A stretch of DNA of 64,000 nt from Anaerolineales bacterium (GTDB taxonomy: Bacteria > Chloroflexota > Anaerolineae > Anaerolineales > Villigracilaceae), in assembly GCA_013140605.1 (NCBI GenBank), contig JABFSL010000013.1, positions 1 through 64,000 of the forward strand, written 5' to 3'. The notes below the pieces were generated by a model. That model had not been told where the DNA came from. It did no database searches and was given only the letters and a program-made list of their open reading frames with translations. Below are positions 8,047 to 16,251 of this stretch, in pieces. Both the position numbers and the translations under genes were made by a program. How positions within the stretch are numbered: the stretch's first letter is position 1; each line of letters starts with the position of its first letter.

Positions 8047-9085
8047 TATTCACCTCACGGACTCCAACGTCTCCCGACGTTGGAGTATTCGAATGTCTGG
8101 AGACATTCGAGTCCGATTCAGACAATGCAATAAAGACATCTTCCAGCGTGGAAGGGATGGCGCGCAATTCTGTCAATACGCCGCCAGCGGATTCGATCTC
8201 TTTTGGCAAACGTTTCATGATGAGAGATGATTTGCCTTCACGCACACGCACATGCAATTTATCGCCAAACGCAGCAACGTCTTCAACATCTTCATCCTGA
8301 TGCGCGACATGGCGCAATGTGTTGATGGGGTTTCCGCGCAATTCGAGAACACGATTATTGAAGCGCGCGCGCAAATTGGACGGTGTATCTTCGGCAATGA
8401 TCTTGCCTTGCTTCATAAATCCAACACGGTGACAGCGTGAGGCTTCATCCATGTAGGGAGTGCTGATAATTACACTCACTCCATCGGATTCATGATTTTG
8501 GATTTGCGATTTTGGATTTGCGATTGCGGGTTGCGAAACGAGTTTAATGACCAATTGCCAGAAGTCCTGACGAGTCACAGGGTCAACACCGGTGGTGGGT
8601 TCATCAAGTAATAACAATTGCGGACGTGTGACCAGTGCGGAAGCCAAGCCAAGTTTTTGTTTCATTCCGCCTGAGAGTTGTCCCGCGCGGCGATCTTTGA
8701 ATTTATCGAGACCGACGAATTCGAGAATTTCCATTGAACGTGGCAGCCATTCAGTGGAGGAGAGTCCGCGGATCTCGGCGAAGAAGCGGATGTTCTCCAA
8801 AACAGTTAAATCTTCATACATGGAAAATCTTTGCGAGAGATAGCCGATTGTTGAACGCGCCAACTCTGTCTGCTTTCGCAGGTCATACCCGCAAATGGTG
8901 ACATCGCCTTTATCGGGCAATAATGCGCCAACCAGCAGACGCATGGTTGTGGTTTTACCAGCGCCATCAGAACCGACGAGTCCGTAGATTTCGCCTGATT
9001 TAATTTGTAGGGATACTTCATCCACAGCACGGGTTGCGCCGAAATGTTTTTGCAAATTAGTTGCTTGAACCAGATAATTTGTCAC
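8039..9085 (-). CDS. ABC exporter ATPase (first subunit, repeat-derived insert)
   Basis: A 348-aa ATPase subunit with Walker A GSDGAGKTT (about 37-45), an intact signature LSGGMKQKLGLA and Walker B LLLLDEPTTGVDP. Two oddities stand out. The H-loop reads ISTPYMDEA, with Pro where its partner has His. And about 16-18 residues (QPAIANPKSQIQNHESD) are inserted between FWQLVIKLVS and GVSVIIS, where the partner has only a few residues. This insert is encoded by a heptad repeat (8494-8535). Two palindromes also encode its C-terminal tail. With the neighbouring ATPase, permease and HlyD adaptor it should form one exporter. Confidence 0.92.
   Translation of the reverse strand: MTNYLVQATNLQKHFGATRAVDEVSLQIKSGEIYGLVGSDGAGKTTTMRLLVGALLPDKGDVTICGYDLRKQTELARSTIGYLSQRFSMYEDLTVLENIRFFAEIRGLSSTEWLPRSMEILEFVGLDKFKDRRAGQLSGGMKQKLGLASALVTRPQLLLLDEPTTGVDPVTRQDFWQLVIKLVSQPAIANPKSQIQNHESDGVSVIISTPYMDEASRCHRVGFMKQGKIIAEDTPSNLRARFNNRVLELRGNPINTLRHVAHQDEDVEDVAAFGDKLHVRVREGKSSLIMKRLPKEIESAGGVLTELRAIPSTLEDVFIALSESDSNVSRHSNTPTSGDVGVREVNND
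8061..8110. repeat. Two tandem palindromes in the 3' end of the ATPase gene
   Basis: The first palindrome has 11-bp arms (8061-8071 and 8076-8086, ACTCCAACGTC). The second has 10-bp arms (8089-8098 and 8101-8110, TCGAATGTCT). Both lie within the last codons of the upstream ATPase gene and encode a low-complexity tail absent from its paralogue. Confidence 0.7.
8494..8535 (+). repeat. Heptad repeat (6 x 7 bp) inserted in frame in an ABC ATPase gene
   Basis: The plus strand reads six consecutive 7-mers: GATTTTG, GATTTGC, GATTTTG, GATTTGC, GATTGCG, GGTTGCG. The 42 bp equal 14 codons and keep the frame. They encode the extra peptide just upstream of the H-loop region of the ATPase. Confidence 0.8.
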
Positions 9086-9087
9086 GG

Positions 9088-9567
9088 TTAATTCTCACTA
9101 AATTTTGTTGGATGAACAATCACGAACACCTCGTCTTTTGCCAATCCTTCCAACTGCTCACGGCTGGGGCGTTTGGGTAATCCATGAGCTTTCTGCATGA
9201 TCAAGCCGATCATGCGCGGATGCCTTTCAAGACGCACTTCCATAAAATCTGCAAACTTTGACGGGTCGGTGACAACTTCTGCAGTACCGCAAAAATATTT
9301 CGCGCCAACTCTCATTTCCACTTGCGGATTAGATTGAATGTTACGCACCCAATCTGCCTTGACTCCACGCGCCGCACCGAGATAGTAATCACTGCCGATC
9401 ATTTCATACTGAAGAGGAGTCACCCGCTTCATTCCTGACCTTCGGCCTGTTGTGGTCAAAAGGAGAATGATCCTGCCGACGAGCGGGCCAAAACCAATGG
9501 CATAAAGAACACGATGGATCTTTTGAATATTCTTCATTTTTGTCCAATCGAATGTTACAGGTTTCAT
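9088..9567 (-). CDS. Deazaflavin (F420)-dependent nitroreductase-family protein
   Basis: A 159-aa protein of the DDN-like, split-beta-barrel F420/FMN oxidoreductase family. It has the typical LLTTTGRRSGMKRVTPLQYE (about 36-55), DYYLGAARGVKADWVRNIQSNP and VEMRVGAKYFCGTAEVV. Relatives bind F420 or fatty acids and reduce nitro compounds or quinones. It sits in the exporter operon 2 bp after the ATPase gene, preceded by AAAGGA, and may modify the exported substrate; that link is inference. Confidence 0.88.
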   Translation of the reverse strand: MKPVTFDWTKMKNIQKIHRVLYAIGFGPLVGRIILLLTTTGRRSGMKRVTPLQYEMIGSDYYLGAARGVKADWVRNIQSNPQVEMRVGAKYFCGTAEVVTDPSKFADFMEVRLERHPRMIGLIMQKAHGLPKRPSREQLEGLAKDEVFVIVHPTKFSEN

Positions 9568-9587
9568 GGCAGTCCTTTCCTGGGATA

Positions 9588-9615
9588 GTCGAAGGTCAAA
9601 GGTCGAAGGTCGGAA
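9588..9615 (+). repeat. Heptad repeat array left of the IVP gene (4 x 7 bp)
   Basis: The 7-mers GTCGAAG, GTCAAAG, GTCGAAG and GTCGGAA end 3 bp before the stop of the four-helix-bundle gene. The same words occur in inverse orientation on its other side (10039-10066). Confidence 0.75.
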
Positions 9616-9618
9616 TGA

Positions 9619-10029
9619 TTAGGCTTCATATTTATATGCGTCATCTGAAATGCGGCGCGGGCGGGGATTGGTTTCGAGGTATTTTATGAAATTAGAAATT
9701 TGGCGCGCACCAGTCTGAGCTAATGCATAAGTCTCTTTAAATTGTTCTTCGGTAATATATTTTTGATCAAGAGCAATATAAAGTTGAGCCCTTACTTCGC
9801 CAGCCGATGCGCGCGCCATGCCGAGGAAATTAATAAACTGCACATCCGTACGACTTTCAAATCCTTCAGCGATATTGCTCATTACAGAAACACTTGCCCG
9901 GCGGATTTGGTCGCGCAAGCCAAAGTCTCGATTAAATCCTGTCTGGTTGGTATGAGCATAAACTGAATTCGTCAATTGCCTTGCAGTCTTCCAAGATTCA
10001 ATATCTTCAAATCGAGTAATCGCAGACAT
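9619..10029 (-). CDS. Four-helix-bundle protein (23S rRNA intervening-sequence / S23 family)
   Basis: A 136-aa four-helix bundle of the IVP/S23 family: FEDIESWKTARQLTNSVY, DFGLRDQIRRASVSVMSNIAEGFE (about 36-59, the family signature) and FINFLGMARASAGEVRAQL. Such proteins are encoded in 23S rRNA intervening sequences but also alone. Related four-helix proteins accompany diversity-generating retroelements; none is seen here. The gene interrupts an exporter operon and is tightly framed by inverted heptad arrays. Part of its ribosome site (AAGGAG) comes from the upstream array, so it looks like an inserted cassette. Confidence 0.88.
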   Translation of the reverse strand: MSAITRFEDIESWKTARQLTNSVYAHTNQTGFNRDFGLRDQIRRASVSVMSNIAEGFESRTDVQFINFLGMARASAGEVRAQLYIALDQKYITEEQFKETYALAQTGARQISNFIKYLETNPRPRRISDDAYKYEA

Positions 10030-10038
10030 AATTATCTC

Positions 10039-10066
10039 CTTCGACTTTTGACCTTCGACCTTAGAC
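10039..10066 (-). repeat. Heptad repeat array right of the IVP gene (4 x 7 bp, inverted)
   Basis: On the minus strand the words are GTCTAAG, GTCGAAG, GTCAAAA and GTCGAAG, ending at the ribosome site of the IVP gene. The array is the inverted counterpart of the one at 9588-9615 and begins 2 bp after the HlyD stop codon. Confidence 0.75.
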
Positions 10067-10068
10067 TA

Positions 10069-11373
10069 TTATTTGAACACCACATCCGCAGGCATACCGA
10101 TCTTCAACTTACCATCGGGGTCTGCCACTTTTAATTTGATGGCATAGAAAGTGGAGCTTCGTCCTTCCACGGTTTGGACATTGCGTGGGGTGAATTCGGC
10201 TTGATCTGCAATATGAACAACTGTCGCAGTGAAAACTAAATCGGGGAAGGAATCCACGCGGACTTCGGCGGTTTGGCCGAGGGCGATTTGTCCATAGAGA
10301 TTTTCTGGAACATAAACTGTGATGGTTAAGTTCGTGAGATCGGCCATCGTCAACGCAACAGCGCCGGGCTGGACAAATTCACCAGGTTCAACATTGCGCG
10401 CGAGAATAACTCCATCTATCGGCGCGACAATAGTCAACTTGGCGACCTGTGTATCGAGCAGCGCGAGATTTGCATCAGCTTGAGTCACTGCTGATTTGGC
10501 TTGTTCCAAAGACCTGAGCGCGGAAACAACGGCTGGGGACTCTTCGCCTGTTTGGAAGGAAAGCCAGCGCGAATACGCGGCGTAATATCTTTGCTGTGCG
10601 GCGATAACCTTTCCACGAGCGTATTCGACATCGTCCGCTTCGTCAGTGGTGAGTTCATCGTCGTATTCGGTTTGCGCGTCATCGAGTTCGGTCTGGGCAA
10701 TTTCGAGATAATCGTTTGCGGCATCCAGCAGTCCCCCACTGTTTGACGCACTTGTTGCTTCGTCCTTAACTGTGTCGGCAATAACAAATGCGGCGCGTGC
10801 ATCTGCAAGGCGTTTTTCAGCTTTGAGATAATTGGAGTTTTTCAAATCACTAATGACGGTTTGCAGATTTGCATTTGCATCATCAAGCGCGGACTGAGCG
10901 TTATCCAATTCAACCTTGGCGGAATCGGCTTGTTCGGCCTGATCAAAATACCAGCCAGGCTGATCGAAACCAGTCGGCGCAGTGGATTTCAAATCTTTTG
11001 CACGCTGGGCGTCCTGCGCGGCAATGGCGGCTTGCAGGGCTTGATCATATTTGACCTGAGCGGAAGCAAGGGCGGCGTTGGCAGAATCCACTGAAGCGGC
11101 GGCGACTGCTCGTTGGGCAGTCAGCAGGTTCGGGTCCAGATGAAGAAGCGGGTCATTCATCTTAACTGGTTGGGATTCTTGAGCAAGGACTTCCGTCACC
11201 TTGCCAGAAATTTCAGGCGCAACGTTCACTATTGTGGCTTCAATGGTGCCAGAGGCGGTCAACTCACTGATGGCAGTGTTGTTGAGGGAGCGATATCCAA
11301 AATAAGCGAGCGTGCCAATAACGATAACAGCAACTGCGATCCGTACAGGAAGAGGGGGAAATTTGTGATTCAT
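10069..11373 (-). CDS. HlyD-family membrane fusion (adaptor) protein
   Basis: A 434-aa periplasmic adaptor. There is an N-terminal membrane anchor (about 8-28), then the biotinyl-lipoyl half EIS GKVTEVLAQESQPVKMNDP (about 51-75). A long Ala/Gln/Asp-rich coiled-coil hairpin (about 85-310) follows, then the second lipoyl half (LTIVAPIDGVILARNVEPGEFV) and a beta-barrel. It links inner-membrane ABC exporters to the outside. The hairpin is unusually long and acidic (ANDYLEIAQTELDDAQTEYD). It lies between the permease and ATPase genes, is preceded by AAGGAGA, and matches YbhG in YbhFSR-type systems. Confidence 0.92.
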   Translation of the reverse strand: MNHKFPPLPVRIAVAVIVIGTLAYFGYRSLNNTAISELTASGTIEATIVNVAPEISGKVTEVLAQESQPVKMNDPLLHLDPNLLTAQRAVAAASVDSANAALASAQVKYDQALQAAIAAQDAQRAKDLKSTAPTGFDQPGWYFDQAEQADSAKVELDNAQSALDDANANLQTVISDLKNSNYLKAEKRLADARAAFVIADTVKDEATSASNSGGLLDAANDYLEIAQTELDDAQTEYDDELTTDEADDVEYARGKVIAAQQRYYAAYSRWLSFQTGEESPAVVSALRSLEQAKSAVTQADANLALLDTQVAKLTIVAPIDGVILARNVEPGEFVQPGAVALTMADLTNLTITVYVPENLYGQIALGQTAEVRVDSFPDLVFTATVVHIADQAEFTPRNVQTVEGRSSTFYAIKLKVADPDGKLKIGMPADVVFK

Positions 11374-11399
11374 TTTGTATCTCCTTGATGGGGAATAAT

Positions 11400-12527
11400 T
11401 TAATCCAAACGTTTTCTAAAGCGGAGCGCGGCGGCGCCCATGATGACAGTACCAAAAATGGCGAGCGCAATCACTTCGCTTTGAATGGCTTCGATGCCAA
11501 CACCTTTTAGTAAAAGTGAGCGAATGACAACGAGGTAATAACGAAGCGGGATTGCGTAGGAAACCCATTGCAAAAATTTGGGCATGGCTTGTAGCGGAAA
11601 GAAAAAGCCCGAGAGAAAAATGCTTGGCAGGTTGTACATCATCACGGTCAACATGGCTTCCTGCTGTGTATTGGCGATGGTGGATGCAAACAATCCGATT
11701 CCAAGGCTGGACATGAGGAACAGGCCTGATGTAAAGAAGATCAACAGCAGACTGCCGCGCACGGGCACGCCAAACCAATAACGCCCGACGATGATGATTT
11801 CAAAGGTTTCCACAAAGGCAAGAATGACATAAGGCATTAATTTGCCCAGCACCAATTCCCATGAACGGATGGGCGTGACGATGAGCTGCTCGATGGTGCC
11901 GCGCTCACGTTCGCGGACGATGGCTGTGGCAGTAAGGATAGTGGTGATGAAGGAAAGGATCATACCGATCACACCGGGGATCATGAAGTAGGCAGAGTTA
12001 AGGTCGGGGTTGTACCAAACCTGGGTGCGGACTTCCACTGGCGCGGATGGCGCCAAGCGTCCGCTGAGAGAGGCTTGCTCGCTCAGTATTTTCGTGGCAA
12101 ACGATTGACCCACCAACCGCGCAGTGGATAAAGCCGTTGCGCCGATGGTGGCGTCGGAACCATCCAACACCATTAATACTTTTGCCTGGCCTTCCGACAA
12201 GCGGATGTCATAATCCGCTGGGATGACAAGCGCGACGCGGGCTTTACCAGACTCGATCAGCTTCTGATATTCATCTGTCGAACCGACGAAATGATCAATG
12301 GTGAAATAATCAGCGGCTCGGAAGGCATCCAGCAACTGACGCGACTGCGGCGATTTGCTCTGGTCCCAAACAGCCATGGGAATATTCCGCACATCGGATG
12401 TGGCGGCGTATCCCAATAAAAATAATTGCACAATGGGAATGACCACCGCAATGGCGAGCGTGCGAGGGTCGCGAAAGAGCTGGATGAACTCTTTGCGGAT
12501 GATGGAGAAAATACGGGAATTGAACAT
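11400..12527 (-). CDS. ABC-2 type exporter permease
   Basis: A 375-aa permease of the YhhJ/YbhR type. One N-terminal transmembrane helix (TLAIAVVIPIVQLFLLGYAA) is followed by a large extracytoplasmic domain. The membrane core then has ATAIVRERERGTIEQLIVTPI (the ABC-2 hallmark near 205-225) and five hydrophobic segments. Only one permease gene is present for two different ATPases, so a homodimeric membrane part with a heterodimeric motor is the simplest reading. AAAGGAA precedes the start. Confidence 0.93.
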   Translation of the reverse strand: MFNSRIFSIIRKEFIQLFRDPRTLAIAVVIPIVQLFLLGYAATSDVRNIPMAVWDQSKSPQSRQLLDAFRAADYFTIDHFVGSTDEYQKLIESGKARVALVIPADYDIRLSEGQAKVLMVLDGSDATIGATALSTARLVGQSFATKILSEQASLSGRLAPSAPVEVRTQVWYNPDLNSAYFMIPGVIGMILSFITTILTATAIVRERERGTIEQLIVTPIRSWELVLGKLMPYVILAFVETFEIIIVGRYWFGVPVRGSLLLIFFTSGLFLMSSLGIGLFASTIANTQQEAMLTVMMYNLPSIFLSGFFFPLQAMPKFLQWVSYAIPLRYYLVVIRSLLLKGVGIEAIQSEVIALAIFGTVIMGAAALRFRKRLD

Positions 12528-12542
12528 AAGGTTTCCTTTGGC

Positions 12543-13151
12543 TTAAACTTCTGGTTTTACGATACCATGCAGAAAAATATCCACATAAACATCCATGGAA
12601 TTTTTAGGCAGGAGATTACTAATGACAGAATTGGAAACAACCATTTCAGTGATGAAATAAGATACCACCATGCCAAAGAAGGAACGCATGAGCATGGCTG
12701 GATTGGTAACACGCAGGTTCTTCCTTACCTTAACGATTTGTTCAAAAACAGGCAGTACCTTGGGCGCGACTTCCCTCAACATCGCGGCTCCATGTCCCCC
12801 ATTAAATTCAACGAACTCGATCATCATTAATTTGATGTAGTACGGTTCCCTGCCAAGTTCAGTTAGGACAATGCGCATGGCATTCTTCAGGAATTCCTCG
12901 GCAGTATCTCCCTGTGCTTCGAGGATCAAAGGTAGTATTTTTTTGTAAGGATGTTTATCGACAATAATGCCTTCGAAGATTTCCTCTTTGCTGGAAAAAT
13001 GATTGTAGATACCACCCAATGCCAGCCCGGCGCGCTCTGCGATCTGCCGCATGGATGTGGCATGATAGCCATGCTCCATAAACAGGTTTACAGCGGCATC
13101 CTCAATCGCAAGACGGGTGGTTTCACCTTTTGTTTGTGTTTCTTCGGTCAT
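12543..13151 (-). CDS. TetR/AcrR-family repressor
   Basis: A 202-aa regulator. Residues about 10-60 form the TetR HTH: TRLAIEDAAVNLFMEHGYHATSM, RQIAERAGLALGGIYNHFSSKEEIFEGI. The C-terminal ligand domain is unrelated to characterised ones. It is the first gene of the exporter operon, and a palindrome typical of TetR operators lies about 20 bp upstream. Autoregulation and control of the exporter, and perhaps of the divergent MFS gene, are likely by analogy with CecR/YbiH. Confidence 0.93.
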   Translation of the reverse strand: MTEETQTKGETTRLAIEDAAVNLFMEHGYHATSMRQIAERAGLALGGIYNHFSSKEEIFEGIIVDKHPYKKILPLILEAQGDTAEEFLKNAMRIVLTELGREPYYIKLMMIEFVEFNGGHGAAMLREVAPKVLPVFEQIVKVRKNLRVTNPAMLMRSFFGMVVSYFITEMVVSNSVISNLLPKNSMDVYVDIFLHGIVKPEV

Positions 13152-13173
13152 GCTTCGACTCCAAATAAAAATG

Positions 13174-13187
13174 AACGAACGTTCGTT
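13174..13187. promoter_or_regulatory. TetR-type operator palindrome
   Basis: AACGAACGTTCGTT is a perfect 14-bp palindrome in the divergent region between the TetR gene and the MFS gene. The GAACG/CGTTC half-sites are typical of TetR-family operators. Confidence 0.8.
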
Positions 13188-13212
13188 TTTATTTTACGCA
13201 AAAACAAAAATC

Positions 13213-13248
13213 TGTCAATGGCAAATACACATCAGGTAAAATGAATTC
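13213..13248 (+). promoter_or_regulatory. Promoter of the MFS gene, leaderless arrangement
   Basis: CTGTCA (13213-13218), an 18-bp spacer, and TAAAAT (13237-13242) are followed by 6 nt and then the MFS ATG. There is no ribosome-binding site. Confidence 0.55.
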
Positions 13249-14526
13249 ATGCTTCCCCTCACAACACTTGAAAAAGAAATCCGCGAAAACCTGAAACACA
13301 ACATAAAAGTCAACCTCTGGGATGGCAGCCTGTTTGGCGTGGCACTGGGCTTTGCTTCCTTCAGCACGGTCCTGCCCCTCTTCGTCGCCTCAATGACCAC
13401 ATCAGCTTTATTGATCGGGCTTGTCCCCGCGATCCATTCTGTCGGCTGGCAGCTGCCGCAATTATTTACCGCAAGTCATGTCTCACGCCTTCGTAAATAC
13501 AAACGCAACGTACTCATGATGACCATTAATGAACGCGCCCCATTTCTCGGGTTCGCCATCACGGCTTTGTTGCTTCCGCTTATTGGATTGCAGGCGGGTC
13601 TTGTCATCACATTTATGCTGCTCATTTGGCAGGGACTCGGCGGCGGCTTCACTGCCAACTCGTGGACGTCCATGATCTCGAAGATCATTCCTCCCGAAAC
13701 ACGCGGAACATTTTTTGGAATGCAAGCTGGCCTCGCTAATCTCTTCATCAGCGGATCAGCCATCGCAGCGGGCTATATTTTGGATGCCCTCGCTTCTCCC
13801 TTCGACTTTGCGGCCTGCTTCCTGCTTGCAGGCATTTTCTTCACCTTATCATGGTTCGCGCTCTCACTGACGCGTGAACCTGAAGATACTGAAAAAGTTA
13901 TCCCAGAAGAAAAGACTCACTTTTGGGATGACTCAAAAAAAATATTAAGCCGTGACCTAAACTTCAAATGGTTTCTCAGCGCGCGCTTTCTTTCGCAATT
14001 CGCAACCATGGGATTCTCGTTCTACATCATTTACGCCCTGCGCCGCTTCAACATGGATGCGGTCACTGCGGGCTTTCTCACCGCCACGCTCACAATTGCG
14101 CAAACCGTTGCCAACGCGGGCATGGGCTGGCTCGGTGACAGATGGGGACATCGTTCCATGCTTATCATTGGCTCTATTACGGCACTGCTAAGTTCCATTC
14201 TGGCGTGGTTAGCAACATCCATCATATGGTTCTACCCAATCTTCCTGCTGGCGGGCATCGCCAACGTTTCCATTTGGACCATCGGCATGGCAATGACTGT
14301 GGACTTCGGCAGTGAAAGCGAACGCCCGCTTTATATTGGCTTATCGCAAACACTGACCGCGCCAGCCACCATCATCGCCCCCCTGCTCGGCGGCTGGATC
14401 GTGGACTCAGTCGGTTTTATTCCAACTTTTTCAATTTCAATCGTATTGGCAGTTATCACAATGTTGATCTTGATCTTTATGGTAAAAGACCCGCGTAAAA
14501 CATTGCTTCTTAAACAGAATCAATAG
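13249..14526 (+). CDS. MFS transporter
   Basis: A 425-aa major facilitator with about 12 hydrophobic segments. It begins with a cytoplasmic stretch (LEKEIRENLKHNIKVNLWDG). Loop 4-5 has IIPPETRGTFFGMQAGLANL, where the EtRG motif is typical. The central loop (about 200-240) is polar. The substrate is unknown. It diverges from the TetR operon across the operator at 13174, so co-regulation is plausible. Confidence 0.88.
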   Translation: MLPLTTLEKEIRENLKHNIKVNLWDGSLFGVALGFASFSTVLPLFVASMTTSALLIGLVPAIHSVGWQLPQLFTASHVSRLRKYKRNVLMMTINERAPFLGFAITALLLPLIGLQAGLVITFMLLIWQGLGGGFTANSWTSMISKIIPPETRGTFFGMQAGLANLFISGSAIAAGYILDALASPFDFAACFLLAGIFFTLSWFALSLTREPEDTEKVIPEEKTHFWDDSKKILSRDLNFKWFLSARFLSQFATMGFSFYIIYALRRFNMDAVTAGFLTATLTIAQTVANAGMGWLGDRWGHRSMLIIGSITALLSSILAWLATSIIWFYPIFLLAGIANVSIWTIGMAMTVDFGSESERPLYIGLSQTLTAPATIIAPLLGGWIVDSVGFIPTFSISIVLAVITMLILIFMVKDPRKTLLLKQNQ

Positions 14527-14532
14527 ATCACG

Positions 14533-14570
14533 ACTCTGGAGTCCATCAGCAAGCTGTCCGACTCCAGAGT
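14533..14570. terminator. Stem-loop after the MFS gene
   Basis: Arms ACTCTGGAGTC (14533-14543) and GACTCCAGAGT (14560-14570) are perfect complements around a 16-nt loop, 6 bp after the MFS stop. No U-tract follows, so it may be a palindromic repeat rather than an intrinsic terminator. Confidence 0.5.
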
Positions 14571-14653
14571 TTAAGAATCAACTCACAGCGGAGAGAGAAG
14601 CGGTTCTTCATCAAATAGGTATGCTTTACGTCACTGGTTTCAATAAAAGGTTA

Positions 14654-14662
14654 TGCTATACT
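14654..14662 (+). promoter_or_regulatory. Extended -10 promoter of the mmd operon
   Basis: TGC directly precedes TATACT (14657-14662), about 35 bp before the mmdA start. No good -35 box lies at standard spacing. Confidence 0.45.
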
Positions 14663-14697
14663 TCCAATTGTGAAATTTATCACCTAAAGGAATGAAT

Positions 14698-16251
14698 ATG
14701 ACAAACGAAGATCCCAGAATTCTTGAGTTGCGCAGAGTCCGCGCGAAGGCCCTTGAAGGCGGCGGCGAAGAGCGAAATAAAAAACAAAAGGCAAAAGGCA
14801 AGTTGACGGCACGGGAGAGGGTTGAGTTATTACTCGACCCGGGCACGTTCAATGAGATCGAACCTTTCATTACACATCAGGGCGATGAGATGAATTTGCT
14901 CACCGAAAGATTTTACGGAGATGGTGTAATCACAGGCTACGGTCAGATCAACGGGCGGACAGTTTATTTATATTCACAAGACTTCACAATTTATGGCGGC
15001 ACACTCAGCGAAATGCAATCGCATAAGATTTGCCGCGTAATGGATCTGGCGGTACGTAATGGCGTGCCGTTCATTTCGCTGATCGACTCGGGCGGCGCGC
15101 GCATTCAGGAAGGCGTGCGCTCGATGGGCGGCTATGCTGAAATATTCAGACGCAACGCGCAATACTCGGGTGTTGTGCCGCAAGTCAGCGTGATGCTTGG
15201 GCCATGCGCGGGCGGCGCAGCCTACTCCCCCGCCTTAACCGATCTGGTCATCATGGTGGAAAAACAATCCTTCATGTTCTTGACCGGGCCCGATGTGATC
15301 AAAGCCGTCACAGGCGAGGTGATCGACGCGGAATCTTTGGGCGGCGCGGATGTGCATACCTCCGTCAGCGGTGTTGCGCATTTGAGTGTTGAAAGCGAAA
15401 AAGCCGCGGTTGACATGGCAAGACATTTTCTATCCTATCTGCCTTCGAACAATGTCGAAAATCCGCCCTATGTGCAATCCAGCGATGATCTCTCGCGCAT
15501 GGATGAAATGCTCAACAGCATGATTCCCATTGATCCAAGCGAACCGTATGTGATGCATCAAGTGATTGAAAAAATCATTGATAAGGATACCTTCCTCGAA
15601 ATCCAGCCGAGTTGGGCGCGTAACGCAATTGTCGGTCTCGCACGCATTGGCGGACATAGTGTCGGCATTGTCGGTCAGGAACCTTCCATTATGGCGGGCG
15701 TGATCGACATTGACGCAAGCGACAAGATGACCCGTTTCGTGCGCATGTGTGATTGTTTCAATATTCCACTGGTTACATTTGTCGACTCACCCGGCTTTCT
15801 GCCGGGCATCGCGCAGGAACATGGCGGCATTATTCGTCACGGCGCGAAACTTTTATATGCGTATTCCGAAGCCACTGTGCCAAAGATCTGTATCATCACG
15901 CGCAAGGCTTATGGCGGCGCATATGTGGTTATGTCCAGTAAATATCTTGGCACAGATGTCACCTACGCGTGGCCTTCTGCAGAAATTGCAGTGCTCGGCG
16001 CTGAAGGCGCGGCAAATATTTTATTCAAGAAACAAATTGAAACTTCAAACGACCCCGGCGCAGAGCGCAAGAAACTTGCGAATGAATACCGCGAGAAATT
16101 TAACAATCCATACTACGCTGCATCAACGGGCTATGTAGATGACATCATCGAGCCGCGCGAATCAAGGCCGAAGATCATCGCGTCACTGTCTGCACTCCGC
16201 GACAAGTACGCGCCAGCGCCGCCGCGCAAGCATGGGAATATTCCGGTATAG
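14698..16251 (+). CDS. mmdA: Methylmalonyl-CoA decarboxylase, carboxyltransferase alpha subunit
   Basis: A 517-aa acyl-CoA carboxyltransferase with the two crotonase-like halves of the PCC-beta/MmdA family. Visible landmarks are KGKLTARERVELLLDPGTF, SQDFTIYGGTLSEMQSHKI, FISLIDSGGARIQEGV, SVMLGPCAGGAAYSPAL, VTFVDSPGFLPGIAQEH and KAYGGAYVVMSS. It moves CO2 from (S)-methylmalonyl-CoA to the biotin carrier. The gene set A-D-C-B with a Na+ pump beta subunit identifies a decarboxylase rather than a biotin carboxylase-dependent enzyme. The start at 14698 has AAAGG 7 nt upstream; the ATG at 14692 is too close to it. Glutaconyl-CoA is the main alternative substrate. Confidence 0.92.
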   Translation: MTNEDPRILELRRVRAKALEGGGEERNKKQKAKGKLTARERVELLLDPGTFNEIEPFITHQGDEMNLLTERFYGDGVITGYGQINGRTVYLYSQDFTIYGGTLSEMQSHKICRVMDLAVRNGVPFISLIDSGGARIQEGVRSMGGYAEIFRRNAQYSGVVPQVSVMLGPCAGGAAYSPALTDLVIMVEKQSFMFLTGPDVIKAVTGEVIDAESLGGADVHTSVSGVAHLSVESEKAAVDMARHFLSYLPSNNVENPPYVQSSDDLSRMDEMLNSMIPIDPSEPYVMHQVIEKIIDKDTFLEIQPSWARNAIVGLARIGGHSVGIVGQEPSIMAGVIDIDASDKMTRFVRMCDCFNIPLVTFVDSPGFLPGIAQEHGGIIRHGAKLLYAYSEATVPKICIITRKAYGGAYVVMSSKYLGTDVTYAWPSAEIAVLGAEGAANILFKKQIETSNDPGAERKKLANEYREKFNNPYYAASTGYVDDIIEPRESRPKIIASLSALRDKYAPAPPRKHGNIPV

